Made by a program: the position numbers and the translations under genes. From Paenibacillus sp. VTT E-133291 (GTDB lineage Bacteria; Bacillota; Bacilli; Paenibacillales; Paenibacillaceae), in the NCBI RefSeq assembly GCF_002264395.1, contig NZ_NFVA01000018.1:18376-82375 (forward strand): a stretch of DNA of 64,000 nucleotides. Reading direction: 5' to 3'. The notes under the pieces were generated by a model that saw only the letters and a program-made list of their open reading frames with translations, was not told the origin of the DNA and searched no databases. Numbering within the stretch: position 1 is the stretch's first letter; each line of letters begins with the position of its first letter. Shown one piece after another: positions 44,321-54,814 of this stretch.

Positions 44321-47300
44321 TTATAATTTCACAGCATGTCCGCCGTCAAAAAAGTACAGCCAAATCTCGCTGATCGGTTCTCCCAAAATATCATGTAATG
44401 CCTTGCTGTATAACTCTAGCTGAAAACGATATTTTTCTTTAAGCGCTTCTAACCCACCCTGATGTTCTAAAACAGAGTCCGTCTTATAGTCTAACAGAAT
44501 CATCCGGTCCTCTTCGCGGAACAGGCAGTCAATGACCCCTTGGATCAGCACTCCTTCACTAAAGCCTTCATTATTATTTCCATGACTTAGCTCTGAGACG
44601 GCTTTATTCATATAATCGAGCCCTCCATAAGCCTCGCCTGCGGGAAGCATATAACTGAACGGCATTTCTCTAAGCTTCCAAGAAGAATCTATTAATCTAC
44701 GACCCAGTTCATTCGTATAAAAAGTCTCTATCTGATCGGGGGCAACCGCCTCCACCTGCTCAGCAGTTAGAATAGCCAATCTCTGCAAACGGGCTAATGT
44801 TTCTTCCACAACTTTAGAATCAACAGAACCCTCCAGCGGAATATGCTGCATAACCGTATGGTAAGCTGTCCCGCGCTCCGCTGGGGTTAGACTGCGCTTT
44901 TCCATAAATTTCGGACGCCGCAAATGCAGACTGTCTGCTCCTGCCACATCTGAACGCTTATTGTTTTCGGTTGAGGTGACAGGATAACCATCTTCCTCTA
45001 AGAGATCATAAGAAGGCTGATCCTGCATCGATAACAAAGATTTTAACTCTGTAACAGAGGTTTTGGCAGGAATACCAGAGGCAGCCGCAAACGGATAAGG
45101 CCATTCTAGTCTTCTAGCAATTTCATCGCTATCCACAGATCCATAGACACTTACAGATTCACCTTTTTGCAGCGCCTTGAGTACAGATTGACGTTCTTCT
45201 GCTTTGTCCTCTGAGTTATCCGAAGGAAGGAACGCCCCGGAATTCAGTTCGGAAGCATGCTGCACACTGATGCTCCAGTTCGAGACGTCGCTGTGCAGCA
45301 CTGTCGAGACGGTACCTTCAGAGCCGCCTAGCTTACGAAGAACAGCCGCCGCCGGATGCCGGATCAATGCCGGTCCAACCCAGTCCAGATAGCTGCGACC
45401 GCGGGCTAGTAAATGATCAGCAAGCAGTAGCTCATCCCGATTCTGTACACTGCTCCAGCCCGCAATTTTCCGTGGTAAATCTCTTACGGTACCGACTAGA
45501 ATCATCTTATCTCTCGGACGAGTTAAAGCTACATATAATACCCGCATTTCCTCAGCCAATAATTCAAGTCGTGTACGACGATTAATAGCCAAATAAGGAA
45601 GCATCGGGTAGCTGACCCGTGTTTCCCGCTCCACAAAACGTGGCCCGAAGCCAAGCTCTTTGTGCATCAGGAAAGGAGAATGCAAATCCTGTCGATTAAA
45701 CTGCTTCGCCATACCCGCTATAAAAACAACAGGAAACTCTAAGCCTTTGGATTTATGGATGGTCATAATTCTGACCCCATTGCCCTCTTCGCCGCTACCA
45801 CCAGCTACACCAAGATCTCCGCCATTCTCACGAAGCCGTGAAATGAACACCAGAAAACGGAACAACCCACGCGCCGCAGTATCATTCTCAAATTGAACAG
45901 CCCGATCATACAAAGCTTTAAGATTGTTCTGTCGTTGTGAGCCTCCAGGCAAGCCTCCAACCCATTCCAGATAGCCGCTCTCACCATAAATACGCCAAAT
46001 CAGCTCACTGAGACTGCCTTGTCTAGCCGCATCTCTCCAGCTTTCAAGCCGTTCCAGAAAATTCTTAAGCTTATGCTTCAGCTTTAGGCTGATTTGCGGT
46101 AAAGCTCCACTTTCAGATTCCACCTCATTAATGATTTCATCATTATTATTATCTGAGGTGACTTTCTCTTCCGCTGCACTTGCTGTTTCTATCACATGAG
46201 CCGAGAAAAGATCGTATTCTTCCTCAGCTTCCTTTATATCTTGCAAGCTCGCTGCCACTTGTACAGCATGATAGAAAGAACCATGGCTGTACATCCGAAC
46301 TGTAGCCAGTTCCTCTTCCGTTAAACCAACGACAGGAGAGCGGAGCACGCCGGCGAGTGGAATGTCCTGCTGAGGATTATCGACTACTTTTAAAAGTGAG
46401 AGTGCAATTTCTACTTCAGTGGCTTCAAAATATCCTTTATTCAAATCTCCGTAAGCAGGGATTCCCTCCATCCGAAGCTCCTCGATAATCAAAGGGGTCC
46501 ATATTCTCGCCGAACGAAGCAAAATCACGATGTCCCCATAAATCACTGGGCGCATAATCTTAAGCCCTTTATCATAAATCAACAACGGCGATCCGCCGTT
46601 CAGGCCAGTCATCTGTAATATACGCCGGGCAATCGCCCTTGCTTCCAGCTGCGCGGTCTCACTCTCAATAGCTTCGCTTTCCTGAAGTGGCAGCTCACCG
46701 TCCTCAGAAGTCTCTTCTATTTTACCTGATGCCGCTCCGCGATCGATCAATAATAGCTCTGGTGCAAAAAAAGTATCTGGCCCCTTCTCTGCTGCACCCG
46801 GGAAATTCGCACCATACACAAGCTCAGCGCGTTCGTCATAATTAATCTCAGCCACCGTCTCATTCATAATCTGCCGAAAAATCATATTTACGGCATTTAC
46901 AACCTCCATACGACTACGGAAATTACGGGCTAGATCGATAACCGAACCGCCGGAAGATTCATTAGACTTCTCAGATAACTCACTTAACTCGGATTCGCCT
47001 ATTGTATTACTGCCACCTCCGGCATTCTTAGAGCCAAAGCTACGGTATTTATCCAGGAACAGCCCCGGCTCTGCCAAACGGAACCGATAAATACTTTGCT
47101 TCATATCTCCGACCATAAATCGGTTACCAGGTGTTTCGCGGGAGATCAGCCGCACAATCTCTTCTTGTACACTATTCGTATCCTGATATTCATCTAGCAG
47201 AACCTCATCGAATTGGGCGCGGTACTCCATCGCTGCATCAGAAGGCAGGGAAAGGCCTGGTAGAGAATCAGGATGGCGCAAAATTTGCAGACAATAATGC

Positions 47301-48451
47301 TCCAAATCACTAAAGTCGACGAGACCCCGTCCTGCTTTTTCCATTCGATAACGTTCACCGAACGCTATCACCGTCTCCGCAAGCTCTGCCATAAGCGGAG
47401 CCGCCTCGTTCAGTTCTCTCAAAAAAACATCTGCTGGACGGCCAAACAGCGCCTTCTGAAGATCTAAAACACTCTTCTTCACACTATCGCGCAGTTCTTT
47501 AACCATTTCCTGCAGTCCAGGATCTGTCGAATCCTTCTTACAAGCTTTCAATTTTCCAAAGTATACTTCCATGAAAATATCATATAATTCTGCCCATGGC
47601 CGTTCATTCACAGCCTCCTGCAATGCACTTACCATCTCAAGGTCAGTCGTCAAATTCTCGGCATAAGGCGCCGGACCACCCGGCTGTAGCGCGATCTCCC
47701 TGCCTTGGATAAGCTGACTGGCTGCACCCTCAAGGGTCAGCTTCGCTTCTTCAAGAATACTTAGCACCCAAGGAGTTCGACCTAAGCTATCTGTGTCTGG
47801 TAATGAGAAATCAGCTGCGGTATCCCGAAGCCACTGCTCTGGCCAAGGATGGCTGCGGGCATAGTCATGCAGTCGCTGTATGAGCGCATGTACCGCATCA
47901 TCGCTGCGTTCACCACTGAACCAGTCAGCAAGCTGTACAAATACGCTATCCGCGCCATCTTCACCTGCTTCACCGTATTTTTCCTCCAGTAGCTCTTGAA
48001 GCAGCTCCTGCCGCATCATCTCTGCTTCATGTTCGTTCAGGATACGGAAGCCGGGGTCTATCGGAATGATCTGATAATAACGCCGGATCACTTCCAGACA
48101 GAAGGAGTGTAGTGTTGTAATCGAGGCTTTCCCGAGCAACGACAGCTGACGGCGTAAATGGTCATTCTCTCCATTCTCCTCAAGCTCCCGGTCTAGTGCT
48201 TCCCTAATCCGCTGGCGCATCTCGGCAGCAGCAGCTTTGGTAAACGTAGCTACCAGCAATCTATCTACGCTAAAGCCATTCTCTTCCTTGCTGATTTTGC
48301 GAATAATACGTTCTACAAGTACCGCTGTCTTACCGGAACCTGCCGCCGCAGCAACGAGGATATCATCACCGCTCTCAGCGATGGCGCGCCACTGGTCATC
48401 ACTCCATATGCTCCCTTCCGGTTTCGCTTCTATTTCAGGCTTCATACTCAC
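44321..48451 (-). CDS. addA: Helicase-nuclease AddA
   Basis: A 1376-residue UvrD-type helicase fused to a C-terminal RecB-like nuclease. Walker A AAAGSGKTAV is near 36-45, helicase motifs LDEYQDTN and GDMKQSIYRFR follow around 415-450, and the nuclease ends with D-Y-K-T-D-S near 1320. With AddB it resects double-strand breaks and loads RecA. A long Ser/Glu/Asn-rich insertion near 490-510 is likely a surface loop. It starts at GTG 48451 after AAAGGAGG, overlapping the addB stop. Confidence 0.95.
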   Translation of the reverse strand: MSMKPEIEAKPEGSIWSDDQWRAIAESGDDILVAAAAGSGKTAVLVERIIRKISKEENGFSVDRLLVATFTKAAAAEMRQRIREALDRELEENGENDHLRRQLSLLGKASITTLHSFCLEVIRRYYQIIPIDPGFRILNEHEAEMMRQELLQELLEEKYGEAGEDGADSVFVQLADWFSGERSDDAVHALIQRLHDYARSHPWPEQWLRDTAADFSLPDTDSLGRTPWVLSILEEAKLTLEGAASQLIQGREIALQPGGPAPYAENLTTDLEMVSALQEAVNERPWAELYDIFMEVYFGKLKACKKDSTDPGLQEMVKELRDSVKKSVLDLQKALFGRPADVFLRELNEAAPLMAELAETVIAFGERYRMEKAGRGLVDFSDLEHYCLQILRHPDSLPGLSLPSDAAMEYRAQFDEVLLDEYQDTNSVQEEIVRLISRETPGNRFMVGDMKQSIYRFRLAEPGLFLDKYRSFGSKNAGGGSNTIGESELSELSEKSNESSGGSVIDLARNFRSRMEVVNAVNMIFRQIMNETVAEINYDERAELVYGANFPGAAEKGPDTFFAPELLLIDRGAASGKIEETSEDGELPLQESEAIESETAQLEARAIARRILQMTGLNGGSPLLIYDKGLKIMRPVIYGDIVILLRSARIWTPLIIEELRMEGIPAYGDLNKGYFEATEVEIALSLLKVVDNPQQDIPLAGVLRSPVVGLTEEELATVRMYSHGSFYHAVQVAASLQDIKEAEEEYDLFSAHVIETASAAEEKVTSDNNNDEIINEVESESGALPQISLKLKHKLKNFLERLESWRDAARQGSLSELIWRIYGESGYLEWVGGLPGGSQRQNNLKALYDRAVQFENDTAARGLFRFLVFISRLRENGGDLGVAGGSGEEGNGVRIMTIHKSKGLEFPVVFIAGMAKQFNRQDLHSPFLMHKELGFGPRFVERETRVSYPMLPYLAINRRTRLELLAEEMRVLYVALTRPRDKMILVGTVRDLPRKIAGWSSVQNRDELLLADHLLARGRSYLDWVGPALIRHPAAAVLRKLGGSEGTVSTVLHSDVSNWSISVQHASELNSGAFLPSDNSEDKAEERQSVLKALQKGESVSVYGSVDSDEIARRLEWPYPFAAASGIPAKTSVTELKSLLSMQDQPSYDLLEEDGYPVTSTENNKRSDVAGADSLHLRRPKFMEKRSLTPAERGTAYHTVMQHIPLEGSVDSKVVEETLARLQRLAILTAEQVEAVAPDQIETFYTNELGRRLIDSSWKLREMPFSYMLPAGEAYGGLDYMNKAVSELSHGNNNEGFSEGVLIQGVIDCLFREEDRMILLDYKTDSVLEHQGGLEALKEKYRFQLELYSKALHDILGEPISEIWLYFFDGGHAVKL

Positions 48452-51400
48452 GGTGTAGTTCCTCCTTTGCGGGACAGCAGATCCCAGATAATGTCCTTCC
48501 CTGGCTTACTCAGATTATTGTAGCCATTGCCTTCCACAGCTTCATCGAACTGGCAGACGGGTCTAAAGGAACAGAATGTGCAGGCTGTCTCTTGCCCAAT
48601 CCGGTATGGCTCAATCGCCACATCACCTTCCATAATGCGTGTCCCGATATCTGAGATCGTTCCCCGAACGGATGATAATAAGTGCCCCCATTGCTCTGGT
48701 GTAGCTACAGAAGCACTACTATAAAAACTTCCATCAGCTTTTACTGCTACAGGCACGATAGAAGAATACCCTTTATCTAAAGTCGTATCCATCAGGGATA
48801 CAACCTCGCGGTCTGCTGTAAGCAGTCCCTTCATCTTGAAGCGTTTCAGCAATTCTTGTTCTGCTTGTTCCTTGTTCATCCCGTTAGATGAGGTTAACAG
48901 TGGGTCGTGTACATGGAAATACAGTGTCCCTGCTGGAAGCGCCGGTTGCCCAAGCCATTGCTCCGAATACGTTAGCAGTACATCCAGATAGGTCAGCATC
49001 TGTAGCGATAATCCATAGTACACCTCGTGCAGCTTGAGATCTTTTTGACTCGATTTATAATCAATGACTCGCAGAAGAATTCCATTCTCTCCACGGGCCA
49101 TGTCTACACGGTCGATCCGTCCTACAACCTCCATCACACAGCCATTCGGCAGCGTAATTCTTAAAGGTGGCAACTCCTTATCCGGTCCAAAATCCAGCTC
49201 TAGCCCTACCGGCTCAAAGCTGCCTCGGCGGGCATGCTCGCCCAGAATTACAGAAGCACGTCCAACAATATTTTTTAGCTTGCGTGAGATGTATCCGTAA
49301 CGTTTAGAGCTCATCAGAATTTCACCCTGCAGCATCGGTGATAAACGTTCTACAGTCTCACTTGCCTCACGCCGACATTCCTCTGGAGACAAGCTTCCCC
49401 AGCCGCGGCCCTCTTCTTTCAGTCTTACAGCCATGTCACTTAACGCAGCATGGAACAGTTGTCCAATATCAGGTGCTTGCAGCTTATATAGCTGGCGTTC
49501 CTTCAGTCTAAGTCCGTAAGATGCAAAATGGGAGAAGGAGCAAGCAACAAACTTCTCCATCCGGGACACACTGCCTCGCAGTGTCGATCCACCGTACAAT
49601 CTAAGGCTTGTTCCACGCTTTAGCTTCGTTCCCACGTTACGATAGAACAAGGAACTGAGCAGACGTTTCAATTCGAGACTACGAATATCATCAGCAGCGA
49701 ACCAGTTATACACATCCCACCATAATTCAGGTATCTCCGTCCCCTGGCGCCACTGGCGAAGCTGCATAATCAATGCACGAAGACTTTGTTCTGGATGACC
49801 AATGTAACCGAGGTGAATGGAATTTCTGACTTCTTCTGGTAGTCCTACTGGGGGAAGTGCTGCCAAGCTATGCTCTTGCACCCTTGGGAACATTCTATGC
49901 AAATGACGGATTACCTCAGAGGGAAGAAGCGCCTTGCCCTCATCATCAGCAGTGGCGTAGCTAATCCAGAGCTTTCGACTTCCTGTCGTTAGCGCATTAT
50001 AGATCAAAAACCGCTCGTCCAGCAGTTTACGAGAAGCACCAGGAGCAAGCTCCATACCGGCGTTCTCAAGCACGGAGCGTTCGCCTTCCGAGAGAATTCC
50101 ATCTTCCTTAAATTGCGCAGGCACAACACCTTCATTAAATCCAAGCAAAAATGCGTATTTAACTCCCGTTGGTCGAGTCCGATCCATGTTACCAACCAGT
50201 ACTTGATCGAGCGCGGGAGGAACAAGTCCCATCTTCAGCTCAGCAAGTCCTGTCTCTAGGACTCCGGTGAACACATCAAATTCAAGTCTCTCGTTGCCCA
50301 TCATCTCGACGATCTGATCTAGCAGATCAAGCACTGCACCCCACAGCTGACTATGTTCTCTAGCCTTCTCGGGTTGCCCCTTCTCCATAGAACCGACACT
50401 AAGTTTCTCCAGCTTTCGAGCAACATCCGTTTCATCCAGCAGCTTGTACACTGCGGTACATAGTTCAAGACCGCTTTTACTCTTCTGTATCCGTTTCTCA
50501 AAAGCAAATAGAGGACCCGTTATACTAGCACGGCATCGCTCCATTGTAGCAAGCAGTTCTTCATCCATCTGTCTGCCGCCTTCCAGCGACAAGCTAGGAA
50601 TCCCTTTCCATGAACGGCCATCCGTCCAGCGATACCCTTGAATCCCACAAGCCAGCACATAATTTTCTAAGGCATCCATATCCTCACGCGTAATACTACC
50701 GTCCAGTGGTAGCAAAAGCTCCGTCTTTACACAGCGGAATACATCCTCAAAGCGCCAGCGTCGACGCACCACATCCAATGCGGAACGTACAAACTCTACC
50801 AATGGATGGTGCAGCTCATTTACCTTCTGGTCCAGAAAAAAAGGGACTCCGTAATCTTGGAACAACGGTTTAATCAGCTGCTCGTAATCTCCAATATTAC
50901 GCATCAATACGGCCATATCACCATATTTTGCACCTTCATCTCGCGCCAGTCTAATCATTTCACGCAGTGCTCCCTCAACCTCTGCTCTGTGTGAAACTGC
51001 TGCGCCTATAGATATCGCTTCATTTGCCAGTTCATCTGCACCCATCCAGACCTTTCGGCGGTCATATCCTCTTTCGAGATGAGCAAGAACAGGACTTTCT
51101 TCAAAACGCGGAAGAACCGCTGGCTCCAGCAGCTCGTCCCACACATCAATGCCCAGCTCTTCAGCTATTCCACGCAGTTTAATGTAAGTGACCGCAGTTG
51201 GGTGAAACAATTCAAGCTCATTTAATTGATCTCCATAGGGATACGAACGATCAAGAGTAAGGGACACGGTCAGCTTCGATGCTTGCTGCATTAATTCTCG
51301 AAGCACTAAGAATTCCTGCGGGGTAAAGCCGTGGAACCCATCTACCCAAATCTGCGCCCCGCGAATGTAAGAGGAATCAGGAATATGCTCAGCTAGTTCC

Positions 51401-51960
51401 GCTAAACGATCCTCTTCATCGATATAGAGGCGTGACATCTCCTTCTCTAATTCACTGAATACCAGCTGTAAATCATCCAGCTTGCCTTCAAGAATTGGAC
51501 TTCTTGCAATAGCGCCTCGCATTGCGGATAGCTGCTCCTCTAAATCAGAGGAAGCCAAACAGCAACGCTTCATCTCCGTATGCAGCTGATTGAGCCGTTC
51601 CACAAAACCCGGTCTGTCTGCAGAGGCACCGAACAACTTCAGTTCCTCTTTACGGCGACTGATGATTTTGTAAATCAACATCTTTTTACCTTCTTCACTG
51701 ATCGGCAGACTAGCGCTACCTCCAGTTTCCTGTTTCACTCGATAGGCAAGCCGAGAAAAGCTCAGTGTCTGCGCCCGAATGCTTCCCTTCACATTCCCTA
51801 CGGTCAGAAGCCCCCGTTCTGCTCCAAAGGAGCCTTGTTCCGGTACAAGAATAATGATTGGCGCACCAAGAGGCTCCTTCTCTAATGAAGTTGAGATAGA
51901 CTCCCATATTTTCGTTGTCTTGCCACTGCCCGATCGGCCTAGTAAAAAGGTTACCGACAT
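48448..51960 (-). CDS. addB: Helicase-nuclease AddB
   Basis: A 1170-residue subunit. Walker A GRSGSGKTT is at 8-16. A nuclease domain with V-I-D-Y-K-S-S lies near 990. The iron-sulfur cluster cysteines are the Cys in VACSFSHF (about 808) and CTFC...C near the C-terminus (about 1130). The start is the ATG at 51960 after AAGGAG; the 15 extra codons to 52005 have no binding site. It leads the addB-addA-sbcD-sbcC block. Confidence 0.95.
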   Translation of the reverse strand: MSVTFLLGRSGSGKTTKIWESISTSLEKEPLGAPIIILVPEQGSFGAERGLLTVGNVKGSIRAQTLSFSRLAYRVKQETGGSASLPISEEGKKMLIYKIISRRKEELKLFGASADRPGFVERLNQLHTEMKRCCLASSDLEEQLSAMRGAIARSPILEGKLDDLQLVFSELEKEMSRLYIDEEDRLAELAEHIPDSSYIRGAQIWVDGFHGFTPQEFLVLRELMQQASKLTVSLTLDRSYPYGDQLNELELFHPTAVTYIKLRGIAEELGIDVWDELLEPAVLPRFEESPVLAHLERGYDRRKVWMGADELANEAISIGAAVSHRAEVEGALREMIRLARDEGAKYGDMAVLMRNIGDYEQLIKPLFQDYGVPFFLDQKVNELHHPLVEFVRSALDVVRRRWRFEDVFRCVKTELLLPLDGSITREDMDALENYVLACGIQGYRWTDGRSWKGIPSLSLEGGRQMDEELLATMERCRASITGPLFAFEKRIQKSKSGLELCTAVYKLLDETDVARKLEKLSVGSMEKGQPEKAREHSQLWGAVLDLLDQIVEMMGNERLEFDVFTGVLETGLAELKMGLVPPALDQVLVGNMDRTRPTGVKYAFLLGFNEGVVPAQFKEDGILSEGERSVLENAGMELAPGASRKLLDERFLIYNALTTGSRKLWISYATADDEGKALLPSEVIRHLHRMFPRVQEHSLAALPPVGLPEEVRNSIHLGYIGHPEQSLRALIMQLRQWRQGTEIPELWWDVYNWFAADDIRSLELKRLLSSLFYRNVGTKLKRGTSLRLYGGSTLRGSVSRMEKFVACSFSHFASYGLRLKERQLYKLQAPDIGQLFHAALSDMAVRLKEEGRGWGSLSPEECRREASETVERLSPMLQGEILMSSKRYGYISRKLKNIVGRASVILGEHARRGSFEPVGLELDFGPDKELPPLRITLPNGCVMEVVGRIDRVDMARGENGILLRVIDYKSSQKDLKLHEVYYGLSLQMLTYLDVLLTYSEQWLGQPALPAGTLYFHVHDPLLTSSNGMNKEQAEQELLKRFKMKGLLTADREVVSLMDTTLDKGYSSIVPVAVKADGSFYSSASVATPEQWGHLLSSVRGTISDIGTRIMEGDVAIEPYRIGQETACTFCSFRPVCQFDEAVEGNGYNNLSKPGKDIIWDLLSRKGGTTP

Positions 51961-52067
51961 AAATGATAGACTCCTTCCGTAGCGGAGAAAATGTATAAGA
52001 TACAAGGTGAAATACTCACCGTTTGATAATGTTCAAATGAAAAAGCTCAGTCGTTCCTCGTCCCCTC

Positions 52068-52104
52068 AGTATAGCATAACTGCACAAATCAGAACATGCG
52101 TTTG
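52068..52104 (-). promoter_or_regulatory. addBA-sbcDC promoter with LexA-like box
   Basis: Extended -10 TGC-TATACT (52076-52068) and a weak -35 TGTTCT (52096-52091), 17 bases apart. The -35 lies inside CAAACGCATGTTCT (52104-52091), which fits the Gram-positive SOS box CGAACRNRYGTTYC at 12 of 14 positions and is nearly symmetric. The expected start is about 100 bases upstream of addB. Confidence 0.6.
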
Positions 52105-52173
52105 CTAGTATTTTCTAATGATTTACAATCATAATCTTGTAAATCCCGAATTCAGCTCTTTTGAGAACATAGC

Positions 52174-52221
52174 AAAAAAACCCGTAAAAAGAGGCCTCGA
52201 TCGAAGACTCCTTTTACGGAT
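52174..52221 (-). terminator. Terminator after the rRNA methyltransferase gene
   Basis: CCGTAAAAGGAG (52220-52209) pairs with CTCTTTTTACGG (52194-52183), with an inner CTTCGATCGAGG stem. T7 follows on the minus strand. Confidence 0.88.
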
Positions 52222-52251
52222 TAAAATCCATTACTTATATAAACAGCCAGC

Positions 52252-53676
52252 TTATTTCTTACTCCGCACTTCAAAAATCGCAAACTTCAGATAGTGTCCT
52301 TCGTTAACACCTAGAATCTGCGGATGGTCTTTACCTGCGGCACGCCATTCCACAAGTCTCAATACTTTACCTGCATCTTTAGCTGCGTCGGCAATCGTCT
52401 CAAGGAATAGATCCGGCTGCATGTGGTAAGAACAACTTGCAGTAACCAAATATCCGCCTTCGTTCACCAGTTTCATGCCGTGTAGATTGATATCCTTGTA
52501 ACCACGACAAGCGCCTGCTACTGCACTTTTAGTTTTCGCAAACGCTGGAGGGTCTAGGATAACTACATCCCAAGTTCTACCTCCACCTGCTGTCATAGGC
52601 TTGGAGGTGTCCGTTTTGGCGGCTTTGCCTCCGGATTTAGCATTTGTAGTCGTTACTGTTGATTCCGTTCCGCTGGCAACCGTCGCCCGCTCCGAACGTT
52701 CCTCCAGCCCCTTGACCTGATTGCGAAGGTAGGCAAAAGCATCGTCCACTACAAATTCCACTCGATCAGTAAAGCCATTTAGCTCCACATTAACCTTAGC
52801 ACTCTCTATAGCATGAGCGGAAACGTCAAGGCAGGTTACTTTTTTCGCGCCATACTTGCAAGCATGCAGCGTGAAGCTGCCTGTATGCGAAAAGCACTCC
52901 AGCACTGTAGCACCATCCCAATAAGGGAAGGTTACGTGTTTACCACTCTTATTTACCGGCAAAGTTTGTAACGAGCCATCTTCTGCTTCTATTTCTTGCA
53001 GTGTAATTCCGCTTCGTCCACCCCAGCCTTTCATGAGAGGCGCAATGGATGCTCTATTCTCACGCTGATCAAAGAAATAACCGGTCTTCTGGCCCTCTTC
53101 GATATCTACTACCAGCTTCAGATCATTTTCACTTACAGTAACATGTCTTGGGCATTCCCCGTACAGCACACCTGTAGTCTGCTCCAGCCCTTCCAGTTCA
53201 CGTACACTAACATCACTGCGTTCATAAATACCACGCGGTGCCATAACCTGTACAAGTGCTTCAACAATCTCTGTACGACACTTGTCCATTCCGAGTGTAA
53301 GTAGCTGCACAACCAGAATATCGCCGAACCGATCCACAATCAGACCTGGCAAAAAGTCCGCTTCACCATAAACCAAACGATAAGCATCCGCCCCAGGCAG
53401 GAAACGTTCTCTATGTTGCAGACAATTCGTAAACCGTTCTGCGAAAAAGGCGGTGTCCATGATAGCCAAAGGTCCCTGCGATACAATTCTTACCCGAATC
53501 TGCGACGCTGGATTGTAATATCCTACCGCCAGAAAACGGCCTTGATGATTAAGAACATCAACTAATCCCCCTGCTTCCGGGTTTCCTTCTACTGATGCAA
53601 CTTCACCTGCATAGACCCATGGATGGCCCTGTTCCAATCTTTTTTTGCGATTGCGTTCTAATCTAACCGATGCCAA
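52252..53676 (-). CDS. Class I SAM-dependent rRNA (cytosine) methyltransferase, RlmI-like
   Basis: A 474-residue protein: PUA domain (1-75), a linking domain, and a Rossmann methyltransferase with VLECFSHTGSFTLHA (about 258-272), L-D-V-S-A-H-A-I and L-D-P-P-A-F (about 374-379). RlmI makes m5C in 23S rRNA. Two segments not seen in RlmI stand out: a 30-residue loop before motif I (about 215-250) and a Ser/Thr/Gly/Lys-rich 45-residue stretch (about 322-367). The start is TTG at 53676, 9 bases after GGGAG; TTG 53685 touches the site. Confidence 0.88.
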   Translation of the reverse strand: MASVRLERNRKKRLEQGHPWVYAGEVASVEGNPEAGGLVDVLNHQGRFLAVGYYNPASQIRVRIVSQGPLAIMDTAFFAERFTNCLQHRERFLPGADAYRLVYGEADFLPGLIVDRFGDILVVQLLTLGMDKCRTEIVEALVQVMAPRGIYERSDVSVRELEGLEQTTGVLYGECPRHVTVSENDLKLVVDIEEGQKTGYFFDQRENRASIAPLMKGWGGRSGITLQEIEAEDGSLQTLPVNKSGKHVTFPYWDGATVLECFSHTGSFTLHACKYGAKKVTCLDVSAHAIESAKVNVELNGFTDRVEFVVDDAFAYLRNQVKGLEERSERATVASGTESTVTTTNAKSGGKAAKTDTSKPMTAGGGRTWDVVILDPPAFAKTKSAVAGACRGYKDINLHGMKLVNEGGYLVTASCSYHMQPDLFLETIADAAKDAGKVLRLVEWRAAGKDHPQILGVNEGHYLKFAIFEVRSKK

Positions 53677-53775
53677 TGACTTCAACTCCCTGTTTTTCTA
53701 AAAATGATTTTATACATGTCCTACTCGTTACTTTCATATATTGGTGTACAACCCTCGTTCAAAGGAGTATGCCCT

Positions 53776-54762
53776 ATGTTCCGTGATCTGCTTTTTCCTA
53801 TTATATATGGTTTGGTTATCTTTCTGGCTGGCATGAAGCTAATGGAGACAGCATTGTCCAAGCTTGCAGGCCCTCTGTTAACAACAAGTCTGAATAAGGC
53901 AACCTCTACACCTATCAAAGGCTTGATCGCAAGCAGTGTACTGTCAGCCCTGCTTCAGAGCAGCACGGCTGTAACTGTACTAACGATCGGCATGGTAAAT
54001 GCCGGTCTGCTCACCTATGCTCGTACGCTTGGCATTATCTTAGGTAGCAACATCGGCACCACTTTGACCACCGAACTCATCGGACTTCAGATCAATACTA
54101 TGGCTACACCATTGCTGGCTGCCTCGCTGAGTTTGTGGGCAGCAGCTGTTATAGCAGGCGAGTTACCTCATACGTCACGGGCAGCAGCACTGTGCCTGAA
54201 AATATCAGAGCCGCTGCAATTCATCAGCCTGGCTATATCAGGATTCGCCTTAGTCTTATGGGGAATCGCAGTTATGCAGTCCATCGGCGGGACACTTCAG
54301 GAGAGCGGCCTATTCCTTTGGTTCTTGGATCATGCGGCCACAAGTGCCTTGTGGGGAATCGCCGCTGGTGCCTGCTTAACAGCCCTGCTACATAGCAGCG
54401 CTGCGGTCATTGCCATGGCTATGAGCATTGCTGCGTCGGGTGCCATGCCCACAGAGCTTGGCATAGCCATCGTGCTCGGCGCCAACGTCGGCACCTGCCT
54501 CACGGCAGTCATCGCTTCCATCGGCGGCTCGTCTTCTGGCGTCTTCGTCGCATGGTCGCATGTTGCACTCAATGTTGGCGGTGCACTATTGTTCCTGCCA
54601 CTTCTCGGACCCCTGCAAGCAACCGCTGCTTGGATCGGCGGAGGCCCCTCTTCACAGATCGCCCATGCCCAGACTATTTTTAATATAATCTGCTCGATAA
54701 TCGCACTGCCATTATGTTACCTGCCTGTATGGTCAAGACTGGAGAAACGTCTTCTATCGTAA
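53776..54762 (+). CDS. Na/Pi cotransporter family protein (YqeW-like)
   Basis: A 328-residue membrane protein with the inverted-repeat fold of the PNaS family: Q-S-S-T-A-V-T-V (about 60) with G-S-N-I-G-T-T (about 90) in repeat 1, and H-S-S-A-A-V-I-A with G-A-N-V-G-T-C (about 236) in repeat 2. These motifs bind Na+ and phosphate in relatives. No C-terminal PhoU-like domain is present. The ATG at 53776 follows AAAGGAG. B. subtilis has yqeW of the same family between mtaB and rpsU. Confidence 0.9.
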   Translation: MFRDLLFPIIYGLVIFLAGMKLMETALSKLAGPLLTTSLNKATSTPIKGLIASSVLSALLQSSTAVTVLTIGMVNAGLLTYARTLGIILGSNIGTTLTTELIGLQINTMATPLLAASLSLWAAAVIAGELPHTSRAAALCLKISEPLQFISLAISGFALVLWGIAVMQSIGGTLQESGLFLWFLDHAATSALWGIAAGACLTALLHSSAAVIAMAMSIAASGAMPTELGIAIVLGANVGTCLTAVIASIGGSSSGVFVAWSHVALNVGGALLFLPLLGPLQATAAWIGGGPSSQIAHAQTIFNIICSIIALPLCYLPVWSRLEKRLLS

Positions 54763-54814
54763 CGAGTTACTGTAACGCCTGAACCCAAACTTTCCACAAC
54801 TGTACTATTATACT

